Below, one piece after another: positions 15,228 through 23,316 of a stretch of DNA of 33,526 bases; position 1 is the stretch's first letter, and every line of letters begins with the position of its first letter. The DNA comes from JBBAAW01 sp041658075 (GTDB lineage: Bacteria > Patescibacteriota > WWE3 > UBA101185 > UBA10185). The DNA lies in assembly GCA_041658075.1 (NCBI GenBank), contig JBBAAW010000009.1:1-33526 (forward strand), read 5' to 3'. The notes beneath the pieces are model-generated. The model was not told the origin of the DNA. It did not search any database and saw only the letters and a list, made by a program, of their open reading frames with translations. Both the position numbers and the translations under genes were made by a program.

Positions 15228-15658
15228 TTTGCCCCTTTTGTAAGAGTTTTTATACTCCCGTCGCTAAAATTAAAATTACAATCGTAAATACATGTAGTGC
15301 CTCCGGTTATGTAATTCCCTGTGATAGCAATTGTATCGTTGGGACTAGTAGCGGGCGAGGGAACAAGGGTGTATGTAGCCGTTGGAGGATCAAGCAGAGT
15401 TGCTAATGAAGGTACCCCAAGTTCGATCTCCGTATCGCACAGGCTTGCGTTATCTCTTGCCGCACCGCAAGCATTTAACGCTAAGCACAACTGGGAAGTT
15501 TTTGCCTTTAAAACCGTTTCTTTAGCTTTTCTTTGCATCAGCGTGGGATTTATTACCAAAAGAACTGCTCCCGCCAAAATAGAAATAATGGAAATAACCA
15601 CCAACAACTCAATTAGAGTAAATCCGAAGTTTCTTTTTGTAGAGCAGTTTTTAATCAT
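15218..15658 (-). CDS. Type IV pilin
   Basis: A 146-residue pilin with leader MIKNCSTKRNFG and FTLIELLVVISIISILAGAVLLVINPTL; Glu5 is present. The segment QRKAKETVLKAKTSQLCLALNACG follows the helix; the globular part has cysteines in SLCDTE, TTCIYDC and the C-terminal ANCL. The ATG at 15658 is chosen because a consensus-like promoter ends 8 nt upstream; upstream codons in this frame overlap that promoter and pilX. Its first 14 codons and promoter are duplicated upstream of the pilin-adhesin gene, while its mature domain differs from that gene. Confidence 0.83.
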   Translation of the reverse strand: MIKNCSTKRNFGFTLIELLVVISIISILAGAVLLVINPTLMQRKAKETVLKAKTSQLCLALNACGAARDNASLCDTEIELGVPSLATLLDPPTATYTLVPSPATSPNDTIAITGNYITGGTTCIYDCNFNFSDGSIKTLTKGANCL

Positions 15659-15710
15659 CCTCTTTAAGTATATTTCATGCGTCGCAAGTGTCAAGCACGA
15701 ACTACTCCAC
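15617..15710 (-). repeat. Duplicated promoter-plus-leader segment, copy C (probable source)
   Basis: Partner of 14606-14699. Its upstream edge coincides with the last codons and stop of the preceding pilX-like gene (GTGGAGTAG), and the same GTGGAGTA remnant is present in the other copy where it has no coding role. This suggests that this copy is the original. Confidence 0.8.
15667..15694 (-). promoter_or_regulatory. Predicted start-proximal promoter of pilin gene at 15658
   Basis: Minus strand: -35 TTGACA (15694-15689), 16-nt spacer, -10 TATACT (15672-15667), 8 nt, ATG at 15658. The hexamers and spacing are identical to the promoter of the pilin-adhesin gene. It lies just after the stop of the pilX-like gene. 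Confidence 0.7.
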
Positions 15711-16613
15711 CACAATTTTGTTTGACTCGGAAGCCACCGCAAAATTAAACCACGCTCCTAAATTAGGCATACGATTCTTTTCTACCACCACTTTTTTTCT
15801 TGTGGCTGTAGCGCTAGCAAGACTTCCTCCACTGGGCGAACCACTTTTTACTTCTCCAACAGAGGTTATCTTGTAACCTTGTGAGGGAATACTGCCAATA
15901 ATTTTGTAAGACGCTCCGTTAACAAGCGACATGAGATTCAGTAACTGCGGTGTATCTGTCATCTCTATGTCAAAACAAGAATACTGCCCATCGACACGGG
16001 GCGATTCTACTCCAGCACTTGTTGAATAACTAGCAGGCTTGCTACCACACGACACAAAGGGGCTACAGGTATATTTCTGTTGGGTCAACTTATAATTACC
16101 ACCGCTTTTTGAATAATAAAAATATAAAATTTCAGAATAGGCTAAACCTGATGAGCCCAATCCTTGCCAACATACTCGAACATTATTTCCTGAAGTCGCA
16201 CCTTCTAAATTAATCGACACAGTAGAATTAGCGGGGGAATTAATCAAGTAGTCACTCCCGCTGGTGGGGTAAGTTTCCACCGCTACCACAGATCTGGACT
16301 CAATGAAGTTGACCTCGGAACCCAAAGTCACACAGGCAGGTGGCAAAGGATTAACAAAACCTTGCGAATTATATAAAGCGGACGGACCACAGGATGCTAG
16401 AAAAGTAGCCAGCTCGGTATTAGACTTTAACAAAAACTTTTCCGCACCGGCCTCCGCCGCTGCCTGCGCTTTGTAGTAAGCGTTGTCAATAAAAACCCGT
16501 TTAGTGGAATTTACAATTCGTGTGGAAACCGAAACTAACGTAACCAAACCCAAAGTAATAGCAAAGATTACTATTAAAAGTGTTTGACCAGACTCACGAC
16601 TTTTTTTATTCAT
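15702..16613 (-). CDS. PilX/GspK-like pilus assembly protein
   Basis: A 303-residue secreted or pilus-associated protein with a type IV pilin-like N-terminus, MNKKSRESG then QTLLIVIFAITLGLVTLVSVSTRIV. Mature residue 1 is Gln and the usual Glu5 is missing, as in GspK/PilX-type proteins. AYYKAQAAAEAGAEKFLL matches the conserved helix of that family. The extracellular part is Ser/Gly-rich with several cysteines (CVTLG, CWQG, CSPFVSCG). The ATG at 16613 has GGTGG about 4 nt upstream and overlaps the previous gene's end by 8 nt. It likely primes the pilus with the other minor pilins. Confidence 0.72.
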   Translation of the reverse strand: MNKKSRESGQTLLIVIFAITLGLVTLVSVSTRIVNSTKRVFIDNAYYKAQAAAEAGAEKFLLKSNTELATFLASCGPSALYNSQGFVNPLPPACVTLGSEVNFIESRSVVAVETYPTSGSDYLINSPANSTVSINLEGATSGNNVRVCWQGLGSSGLAYSEILYFYYSKSGGNYKLTQQKYTCSPFVSCGSKPASYSTSAGVESPRVDGQYSCFDIEMTDTPQLLNLMSLVNGASYKIIGSIPSQGYKITSVGEVKSGSPSGGSLASATATRKKVVVEKNRMPNLGAWFNFAVASESNKIVVE

Positions 16614-17592
16614 AAGACCACCTTGCAGAAGAAGAGCCAAAAATATTTAGCGACTCGTCTAACTTTGCAAATTCTGCCGTGTAGAACGGGTTAAACTGTA
16701 CAAAAACCCCTGGCCAAGCTGATCCAGCATCTCTTTTAAAACTGACCTTCCCTTTGGAAATTATTGGACCTTCAATTTTAATTCTGTTCGACCCTCCATC
16801 AACCTCTACGCCGGGGTCACCGTCGAATGTTGTAATAAGCATAGCTTGAATATCCGCATCTTGTGAAAGATATCCTAATTGCGTGGGCACATTTGTATTA
16901 CCCACACTCGAGTCGATTATAATTTTATTTCTCATAATAAGCGCAAGCCTTTTATCAGGAGCACTGGATGTGATTTTATTGTTGACCTTAAGAAAATCGT
17001 TCGCTGGGTTATCATTCTGCACCAAAACTACTAACCCGCTGGAATTTATACTATAGTTGTAGTTTGGACTAGGTAAGGAGTTTAGGGCACTATTTATGCA
17101 ATTCAGACCGGCTTTGTATATCCCGGGGGCAATATTGCATGAAGTTAGTATATTATTACAAGACCCACCACACACAGTAGAAACATCCACAGCAATATCC
17201 ACAAATCTTTGATAATCGGGAAGAGCGCTGCCAAGTGCACCAAGATTTTTTGCGTAAGCGTCTATCGTATCGGTAGTTCCGTCCGACTTAAATACCTCAT
17301 AGTCCCCAGAGGACAAGATTCCTCCATAGGAAAAATCGTAAGTATTGTCTGGGGGTATAAGAGTCGGATTAGCAGTACCTGGCTGGATCAGAGTACTTTT
17401 AAATACCTCTAGAGCTCCAAAATCGGGCTGGACGCTTTTTACGCTATCCGTGCTGGAGCTTCCTGATAAAACACCCGCGCCGTAAGTAGTAAACCATGGG
17501 GCTGCATAAGCACGATCGGTGATAACAAAGAGTAACGATAAAAGAACAAAAATTTTAAAAACTAATGTACCTTGTAAAGATCCAGTTACCAT
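16606..17592 (-). CDS. Secreted protein of unknown function in the pilus locus
   Basis: A 328-residue protein with a classical Sec signal peptide (hydrophobic core KIFVLLSLLFVI, probable cleavage after AYA near residue 30), not a pilin leader. The mature part is Ser/Asn/Gly-rich and beta-prone. Cysteines lie in STVCGGSC, TSCNI and LNCI. A stretch of short hydrophobic-polar turns (LALIMRNKIIIDSSV, AMLITTFDG, RIKIEGPIISKGKVSF) suggests a repetitive beta architecture. I do not recognise the family. It begins inside the 3' end of pilD and ends inside the start of the pilX-like gene, so it is firmly part of the pilus operon. ATG 17592 is the most likely start, without a visible Shine-Dalgarno. Confidence 0.7.
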   Translation of the reverse strand: MVTGSLQGTLVFKIFVLLSLLFVITDRAYAAPWFTTYGAGVLSGSSSTDSVKSVQPDFGALEVFKSTLIQPGTANPTLIPPDNTYDFSYGGILSSGDYEVFKSDGTTDTIDAYAKNLGALGSALPDYQRFVDIAVDVSTVCGGSCNNILTSCNIAPGIYKAGLNCINSALNSLPSPNYNYSINSSGLVVLVQNDNPANDFLKVNNKITSSAPDKRLALIMRNKIIIDSSVGNTNVPTQLGYLSQDADIQAMLITTFDGDPGVEVDGGSNRIKIEGPIISKGKVSFKRDAGSAWPGVFVQFNPFYTAEFAKLDESLNIFGSSSARWSYE

Positions 17593-18427
17593 ATAATAAA
17601 GATAACACACTACCTAAAATTAAAAAAGGACCAAAGGGAACCACATCTTTGAGCGACTTTCTGGAAAACAATATTAACCCCACGCTCACGAGCGACCCGG
17701 AAATAAAGCCTAAAAACACTGCAATAATTCCGTTGGGAAAGCCGTTAAACAAACCAATCAAAAGCCCCAGCTTAACATCCCCGCCACCCATTCCACGCTC
17801 TTTGGTTAAAACCACCAGCAGGTAAAAAAACAAACATATACCCAAGCCCGCACCAACATTATACCCAAACGACTTTACTTCCCGCATAACGCTATCTTTA
17901 TAAAAATCGCCCTTTAACAGATATGTGCCCAAAGCGTCGCTTTGCAACATGTTGTGATATTTATAAGCCCAAAATCCCAGCGATCCCACTTGCACCAAAA
18001 AAACAAAAATAATTCCAAAGTAAACCACTTGATTAGGAATAATCTGATATTTTAAGTCGCTTAAGAAAATTATGGCAAATACGCTAAAAACTATGGCTAG
18101 GTAGACAAATCTCAAGCCCGTGAGTGGGGTAGGGGAGACAGCAAAGTTGGAAGAGTAGGCGGCGACTCCAAAAAAGACGGCAGTTAAAAGTTCCGCAAAA
18201 GGATAGTAGAGCGACACTTTTTGTTTGCAGTAGGCGCATCTTCCTTTTAAAGAAATATACGACAAAATTGGCACAAGATGCGCAGGCTTTAGTTCCTTCC
18301 CGCACGAATCACAAACTGACCGACCCTTTAAAAAGCCTTTTTCCTGACATAACCTATCCGCCACTACATTAAGGAACGACCCTATAAATAGACCTAATAT
18401 TGAACTTAAGGCAATAATTAATAACAT
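17555..18427 (-). CDS. pilD: Prepilin leader peptidase / N-methyltransferase PilD
   Basis: Polytopic aspartic protease (family A24) that cuts class III leaders and N-methylates the new first residue; 290 residues from the ATG at 18427. The N-terminal part has GLFIGSFLNVVADRL and two zinc-binding pairs, CDSCGKE and CAYCKQK, the bifunctional form. The catalytic aspartates lie in LSDLKYQIIPN and GMGGGDVKLG. About eight hydrophobic helices are seen. GGCGGAG precedes the ATG closely. The frame is open 20 codons further upstream, but that part is not needed for the family. At least eight substrates are encoded in the same locus. Confidence 0.94.
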   Translation of the reverse strand: MLLIIALSSILGLFIGSFLNVVADRLCQEKGFLKGRSVCDSCGKELKPAHLVPILSYISLKGRCAYCKQKVSLYYPFAELLTAVFFGVAAYSSNFAVSPTPLTGLRFVYLAIVFSVFAIIFLSDLKYQIIPNQVVYFGIIFVFLVQVGSLGFWAYKYHNMLQSDALGTYLLKGDFYKDSVMREVKSFGYNVGAGLGICLFFYLLVVLTKERGMGGGDVKLGLLIGLFNGFPNGIIAVFLGFISGSLVSVGLILFSRKSLKDVVPFGPFLILGSVLSLLYGNWIFTRYISF

Positions 18428-18541
18428 ATCTCCGCCACCCCGAACAAATCTCGTCAAGGAACCCAAATACCCATACTTAAATCTCAAGATAACAACCCAC
18501 GACTGCGATTAACCAACCCGCATAACCCAAAACTTACCCAA

Positions 18542-18562
18542 GCGGGGCGCTAGGCGCCCCGC
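18542..18562 (-). terminator. GC-rich hairpin between pilin and pilD, candidate attenuator
   Basis: A perfect 9-bp inverted repeat, GCGGGGCGC and GCGCCCCGC, with a 3-nt loop, lies 41 nt after the stop of the 18603-19151 pilin. On the minus strand it is followed by TTGGGTAAGTTTTGGG, which is not a clean T-tract. It may partly stop or stabilise transcripts so that the pilin is made in excess over pilD and later genes. Confidence 0.5.
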
Positions 18563-18602
18563 CATCATACAAACCCACAGCACCTCTACCTAACCGACAC
18601 AA

Positions 18603-19151
18603 CTATATCAAGGTTAGATTAGTACCAATTTCGTATCTGCAAGCTACACTAGGCATAAGTGCGGCTGTACAAGTTGCGGCTGTACCGCTGGTTCCACCAT
18701 CATTTATCGCCAAGTTAGCGTTATCAAAAGACTCCAAAACAACATCTAACTCCCATGTCCCAAGAGTACTCATAGTGAAATAGTAACAATTTGGAGCTAC
18801 ATTAGGACTGGCCTTTGGATCTCTAGGAAGTACCGGCATAAAATCAGCAAGTGTGCCCGTCCATCCGCCAACCCAACCTGCACCAAGTACCGTATATGTG
18901 GGAGTACCACAAGAATCTCTTACCGCCATAGCAGCGACAGGAGGGGTAAGCTTAGAATCAGCAAGCGCCCCAGCAATAGCTTTGTTCACTTCGGCCATCT
19001 CTGAAATCCTTCTGCTGTCTCTGGTCTTCTTCATCAGATTTGCGGGGTTAATAACCATAAACAACGCCGCAGCCATAACCGCAATAATGGCAATAACCAC
19101 CAAAAGCTCAACCAAGGTAAAACCTTTTGTATATCTTCCTTTTGTTGTCAT
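18603..19151 (-). CDS. Type IV pilin, candidate major subunit
   Basis: A 182-residue pilin. Leader MTTKGRYTKG, then FTLVELLVVIAIIAVMAAALFMVINPANL with Glu5, then KKTRDSRRISEMAEVNKAI, a pattern common to major pilins of Patescibacteria. The globular domain holds cysteines in DSCGTP, PNCYYF, ATCTA and VACRYE, able to form two disulfides. The strongest Shine-Dalgarno in the locus, AGGAGGT, lies about 9 nt before the ATG. It is followed by a hairpin that may protect or terminate the message. Strong translation start, hairpin and position after pilC suggest the main structural subunit, although this is not proven. Confidence 0.83.
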   Translation of the reverse strand: MTTKGRYTKGFTLVELLVVIAIIAVMAAALFMVINPANLMKKTRDSRRISEMAEVNKAIAGALADSKLTPPVAAMAVRDSCGTPTYTVLGAGWVGGWTGTLADFMPVLPRDPKASPNVAPNCYYFTMSTLGTWELDVVLESFDNANLAINDGGTSGTAATCTAALMPSVACRYEIGTNLTLI

Positions 19152-19180
19152 AATTTTTCCACCTCCTCTCGTCCTTCTAA

Positions 19181-20380
19181 CTAAATAGAAGTCGTAATTT
19201 TATATATAGGCGTAATAATAGAAAGAATCAATGTCCCTACACCCACACCCAAAAACACTAAAATAAAAGGCTCCAAAGCTGCAGAAAGCCTGGCCACCGC
19301 TGTATCGGTCTCATTGGCGTAATAAATTGAAACCCTGCCAAGTACGGAATCCACATTACCTGTTTCTTCTCCCACCTGCACCATTTTATAAATCATGGCA
19401 GGGAAAATTCTTGTGTGACTCATGGCTTCCGACAACGGCACACCCCGCTCCACTTGCGACAAGCTGTCTCTAACAGCCCTTTTTAACGCTAAATTAGTAG
19501 CCACTTCCGACGAAATACTCAAGGATTCCACCATAGATACTCCGGAATTTAAAAGCATACTTAAAGTTCTAGAAAAAAGGGAGTACTCTTTTAATTTATT
19601 GACCGCGCCAATAACCGGAACAGCAAACATAAACTGCGACCAGAATTCCCGCCCCTTTGTAGTTGCCAAAAAGGATTTTAAAGCTAAAATTCCGCCAATT
19701 GCCAAAGGTACAAGCAAAAATTTATAAGCGAGCATAAAGCTGCTAATACCAATCATAATCTTGGTCATCATGGGCAAATCTACACCCATAGTGGAATACA
19801 ACTCAGCAAGTTGAGGTACAACCACTACCATCATTAAAACAAAGACGCCCACCATGGCTATAAGAATAATCGTAGGATATATCATGGCCGTTTTGAATTT
19901 ACCCTTAACGTCGCGGTCTTTCTCCATAGTATCGGCCAGCTTAAGCATAATGTCATCTAACTTTCCGGAAGATTCTCCAGCCTTACACAAGGAAACGTAA
20001 GCGTTAGAAAAAATGGCCGGATATTTACTAAAAGCCCCGGAAAGGGGAGTGCCGGCGGAAACTTGCCCCTGAATGTCGGCAGTAATTGACTTAAAAGTGG
20101 GATTGGTGGCTTGTTCCAATAAAACCTCCAAACAGCGCGACACAGAAAGCCCCGCGGAAATCATAGTAGCAAATTGGCGCGTAAACAAAACCACCTCGCC
20201 TTCGCCAATACTGGACGATCTTAATTTAAAGCCGCTAAAGCCACCAGAACCCTCTCTAACATCCAGAACGAAGAGCTGCCGGCTCTTCAAGACATCTCCC
20301 ACTTTTTCCACCGAAGGTGCGTCGACCTCTCCATAAACTAATTTGCTACTTGCGTCTTTAGCGGTAAATTTATATTTCAT
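19181..20380 (-). CDS. pilC: Type IV pilus inner-membrane core protein PilC
   Basis: GspF-family platform protein, 399 residues. Two repeats of the T2SSF domain are visible: one with LFTRQFATMISAGLSVSRCLEVL near residues 65-87, another with LFSRTLSMLLNSGVSMVESL near 270-289. Three membrane helices are present (near residues 170-190, 210-235 and 370-393). KYKFTAKDASSKLVYGEVDAPS at the N-terminus is the usual cytoplasmic opening. The ATG overlaps the pilT stop (ATGA). It turns in contact with PilB and PilT to add or remove pilin subunits. Confidence 0.94.
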   Translation of the reverse strand: MKYKFTAKDASSKLVYGEVDAPSVEKVGDVLKSRQLFVLDVREGSGGFSGFKLRSSSIGEGEVVLFTRQFATMISAGLSVSRCLEVLLEQATNPTFKSITADIQGQVSAGTPLSGAFSKYPAIFSNAYVSLCKAGESSGKLDDIMLKLADTMEKDRDVKGKFKTAMIYPTIILIAMVGVFVLMMVVVVPQLAELYSTMGVDLPMMTKIMIGISSFMLAYKFLLVPLAIGGILALKSFLATTKGREFWSQFMFAVPVIGAVNKLKEYSLFSRTLSMLLNSGVSMVESLSISSEVATNLALKRAVRDSLSQVERGVPLSEAMSHTRIFPAMIYKMVQVGEETGNVDSVLGRVSIYYANETDTAVARLSAALEPFILVFLGVGVGTLILSIITPIYKITTSI

Positions 20381-21444
20381 CTTTTCACAAGTCTTCTTAA
20401 TTCTTCCGGATTAAGACTAAACTTAAACGCATCATCAACGCCGATCAGATCTTTGTTTAACAAATTCAAAAGGGAAGTGTTAAGAGAGATCATACCTTGC
20501 TCGGAGCTGGTTAAAATTATATCGTCTACCCGGTAGCTTTTTCCTTCTCTGATCATGTTCTTGACCGCGTAATTATTAAGGAGAACTTCTACTGCCGGAA
20601 CCACTCCCATCTGGACTGACGGAATAAGTCGCATAGAAATAACCGCCTCCAAAACATCCGCAAACTGACTTCTAATATAGGATTGTTTCTCCTTGGGGAA
20701 GGACGAAACAATCCGTTCTATTGACTGTGAAGCTGAATTCGTGTGCAGAGTGGAAAGAACCAGGTGACCGGTTTCCGCAATATTCATGGCGGCCTCGATA
20801 GTTTCTTGATCTCGCATTTCACCGATCATAATGATGTTAGGATCCTGTCGTAAAATAGACCTTAAAGCGTTTGCCCAGGAGAGCGTGTCCAAATACATTT
20901 CGCGCTGTTCCACCAGTGATTTGTTAGATGGAATAATAAACTCGATAGGGTCTTCTATGGTAATGATGTGTTCAGCCCTTGTCTCGGTAATATACTGAAG
21001 CATTGAAGCTAGTGTGGTGGATTTTCCGTGATCAGTAGGACCAACAACCAAAACAAATCCTTGTTTTAAGTCGGCAATATTTTTTAAAATTGGCGGTAGG
21101 TGAAGATCATCCAAATGGGGAATAGACATGGGGATCATCCTCAACGACACTGAAGGGTAACCTTTTTGATAGTAGGCGTTTACCCTAAAACGGGCTTTAT
21201 TACCAAGGGCTATAGAAAAATCCACCTCCTTGGATACATCAAATAAATCTTTCTGCTCTTTGGTAAGGGTCTGGGCAATGAAAAGCTCAACATCCTCAAC
21301 AGTCAGTATATCCATATCGGAAATTGGGGAAAGTTGAGTGTGAATCCTAACAACCGGCTTGTTACCCACGGAAAGATGCATAGAAGAGGCTTTCAGCGCA
21401 ACACACCTATCTAATATTGAACTGGCATTAATTTTTGTAGGCAT
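20377..21444 (-). CDS. pilT: Pilus retraction ATPase PilT
   Basis: Hexameric cytoplasmic ATPase that drives pilus retraction, 355 residues. The N-terminal PAS-like part carries SSMHLSVGNKPVVRIH, the Walker A is GPTDHGKST near residues 134-142, the Asp box is TIEDPIEF, the Walker B is IIMIGEMRDQETIE, and the His box is TGHLVLSTLHTNSA. The retraction-specific C-terminal motif (AIRNLIRE in other PilT) is AVKNMIREGKSYRVDD. The Walker A has Asp-His where Gly-Ser or Gly-His is usual, but the Gly-Lys-Ser core is kept. No Shine-Dalgarno is present. The frame runs 39 nt after pilB. Confidence 0.93.
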   Translation of the reverse strand: MPTKINASSILDRCVALKASSMHLSVGNKPVVRIHTQLSPISDMDILTVEDVELFIAQTLTKEQKDLFDVSKEVDFSIALGNKARFRVNAYYQKGYPSVSLRMIPMSIPHLDDLHLPPILKNIADLKQGFVLVVGPTDHGKSTTLASMLQYITETRAEHIITIEDPIEFIIPSNKSLVEQREMYLDTLSWANALRSILRQDPNIIMIGEMRDQETIEAAMNIAETGHLVLSTLHTNSASQSIERIVSSFPKEKQSYIRSQFADVLEAVISMRLIPSVQMGVVPAVEVLLNNYAVKNMIREGKSYRVDDIILTSSEQGMISLNTSLLNLLNKDLIGVDDAFKFSLNPEELRRLVKR

Positions 21445-21451
21445 TACTATG

Positions 21452-21480
21452 ATTAAACAATAACTTCAGAATAAACGCAA
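21452..21480 (-). promoter_or_regulatory. Possible start-proximal promoter of pilT
   Basis: Minus strand: TTGCGT (21480-21475), 17-nt spacer, TTTAAT (21457-21452), 7 nt, ATG at 21444. The hexamers are moderate matches, but the distance to the start codon repeats the pattern seen before other genes here. Confidence 0.4.
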
Positions 21481-21483
21481 TAC

Positions 21484-23262
21484 TTAATCTCGGGCAACAC
21501 GCAAAACCTCCTCTATGGTAGTGATTCCTTCCAAGACTTTAATATATCCATCTTGCAACAAGGACAGCATACCCTCATTCATGGCTGTTTTATTGATATC
21601 AGATTCCGTCGACTTATTTATTATTAAAGGCTTGATTTTGTCCGTAACCAGTAAAGCTTCATAAATTCCACATCTGCCCTTATAGCCTGTATCGTTACAT
21701 TTATGACAACCCGCGCCTCTGTAAAGTTTAATTTGTTTTTGATTAACATCTTTTACAGCATTTAAGGTGCTCTTATCTTGAGACAATAATAATTGCGACT
21801 CTTTAACATCGCTTAGCGCGTTTCTAATGTCCACAAGTAGCTCTTCCGGAGGATCGTAAGTTGTTTTGCAGTTTTCGCAGATTTTTCTAACTAGCCTTTG
21901 CGCTAGCACTGCGTTTAAGGTTGACGCTAAAAGAAAGTTTTCCACCCCCATATCAATAAGCCTTGGTATAGCTCCTGCAGACGAGTTGGTGTGCAGGGTG
22001 GACAAAACTAAGTGACCTGTTAAAGCCGCGTGAATTGCCAGCTCCGCCGTTTCCCCATCACGAATTTCTCCTACCATAATAATATTAGGATCCTGCCTTA
22101 AAAAGGCTCGTAAGCCGGAAGAAAAGGTTAACCCGGCCTGCGGGTTTATTTGCACCTGATTAACACCCTTCACTTTAATTTCCACAGGATCTTCCAATGT
22201 CACAATATTGACTTTAGAAGTATTGAGTTTGGAGAGTGCTGTTGCCAAAGTCACCGTTTTACCGGAGCCGGTGGGTCCTGTAATAATTACAATTCCGTTT
22301 GACTTTAATAAAGCTTCCTCAAAACGCTTGAGCGTAAACCCTGATAGCCCTAGATCCTTAAAGGAATAAACACTAGCTTCATCTTTTAAGAGTCTAATTA
22401 CTACCTTTTCCCCGTTAACAGTGGGAAGCGTGGAAATACGAAGGTCAGTAAAAGTTTCCCCAACCTGAATCTTAAAACGACCATCCTGGGGAATACGTTT
22501 TTCGTCGATTTTGAGATTTGATAAAATCTTTATGCGTGCCACAATGCTTTCTTGCATTTCTTTGGGTAAGGTGTGTTTTTCGCTTAAAATTCCGTCGATC
22601 CTGTATCGAATTCTCACATCAGTTTCTTCCGGCTCTAAATGAATATCAGAGGCTCCACTCTTTACCGCCGTCTCCAACAAAATATTCACAATTCTCGCCA
22701 CAGGCGCATCCTTTAAATTTTTAATGTCGTCTAAAGATTGTTGGGATTCTTCAATTTTTAAAGTGGTTTGATTTAATTCCTCAAGCGCCTCTTCCACCTC
22801 TTCCTTGATAGATTTACCGTAGTTTTCATCCACAATCCTTTGTAATTCTGACGGGGGAGAGATGTAAGCGCTAATTTTAAACCCAAGTTTTTTTTCTAAG
22901 AAAGAGATAAATTGCAAATCCAACGGGTCGACCATAGCCACATGCAAAATTCCGTTTGCTGTGTCGTGTAAAAAAGGAACTACTTTATAAGTTTTAGCTA
23001 GTTGTGTGGGAACAACATTAAGAAGATCCTCGTTAAACTTTTTTTCTATTAGGGAAATGTAGGGAACGTTATAAAACTCAGAATACGCTTTGGCATAATT
23101 TTCATCCGTAATGAAAGAACCTTTGAGTACAATACTAGAAACACTTTCCGATCCCTTTACCACTTCGTCTTTAATGCTTTTTAACTTAGACTCGTCAATT
23201 AAGCCTTTATCAAAAAGGAAGTCTTCAAAACTTTTTCTATTTTGCAAAGGGTCAACAAACAT
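21484..23262 (-). CDS. pilB: Pilus extension ATPase PilB
   Basis: GspE/PilB family assembly ATPase, 592 residues. The N-terminal MshEN/T2SSE_N region (KTYKVVPFLHDTANGILHVAM, near residues 90-110) may sense a nucleotide second messenger. Then follow ASDIHLEPEETDVRIRYRID near 202-221, Walker A GPTGSGKTVT near 330-339, Asp box TLEDPVEI, Walker B IIMVGEIRDGETAE, and His box TGHLVLSTLHTNSS. A zinc-binding tetracysteine site, CENC and CHKC about 55 residues apart, is present as in most PilB. It is the first pil gene after holB. Confidence 0.95.
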   Translation of the reverse strand: MFVDPLQNRKSFEDFLFDKGLIDESKLKSIKDEVVKGSESVSSIVLKGSFITDENYAKAYSEFYNVPYISLIEKKFNEDLLNVVPTQLAKTYKVVPFLHDTANGILHVAMVDPLDLQFISFLEKKLGFKISAYISPPSELQRIVDENYGKSIKEEVEEALEELNQTTLKIEESQQSLDDIKNLKDAPVARIVNILLETAVKSGASDIHLEPEETDVRIRYRIDGILSEKHTLPKEMQESIVARIKILSNLKIDEKRIPQDGRFKIQVGETFTDLRISTLPTVNGEKVVIRLLKDEASVYSFKDLGLSGFTLKRFEEALLKSNGIVIITGPTGSGKTVTLATALSKLNTSKVNIVTLEDPVEIKVKGVNQVQINPQAGLTFSSGLRAFLRQDPNIIMVGEIRDGETAELAIHAALTGHLVLSTLHTNSSAGAIPRLIDMGVENFLLASTLNAVLAQRLVRKICENCKTTYDPPEELLVDIRNALSDVKESQLLLSQDKSTLNAVKDVNQKQIKLYRGAGCHKCNDTGYKGRCGIYEALLVTDKIKPLIINKSTESDINKTAMNEGMLSLLQDGYIKVLEGITTIEEVLRVARD

Positions 23263-23272
23263 AGGCAGTAGT

Positions 23273-23300
23273 TATATACTAACATACAAAACACCGTCAT
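23273..23300 (-). promoter_or_regulatory. Possible start-proximal promoter of pilB
   Basis: Minus strand: ATGACG (23300-23295), 16-nt spacer, TATATA (23278-23273), 10 nt, ATG at 23262. The 54-nt gap between holB and pilB is otherwise empty and no Shine-Dalgarno is seen, so pilB may start a leaderless message. Confidence 0.4.
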
Positions 23301-23316
23301 TGCGAATGATTTAACA

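Noticed and set aside
15321..15725. 134-codon plus-strand frame opposite the pilins
   Set aside because: Antisense to two clear pilin/pilX genes and spanning their promoter; no family features and no Shine-Dalgarno.
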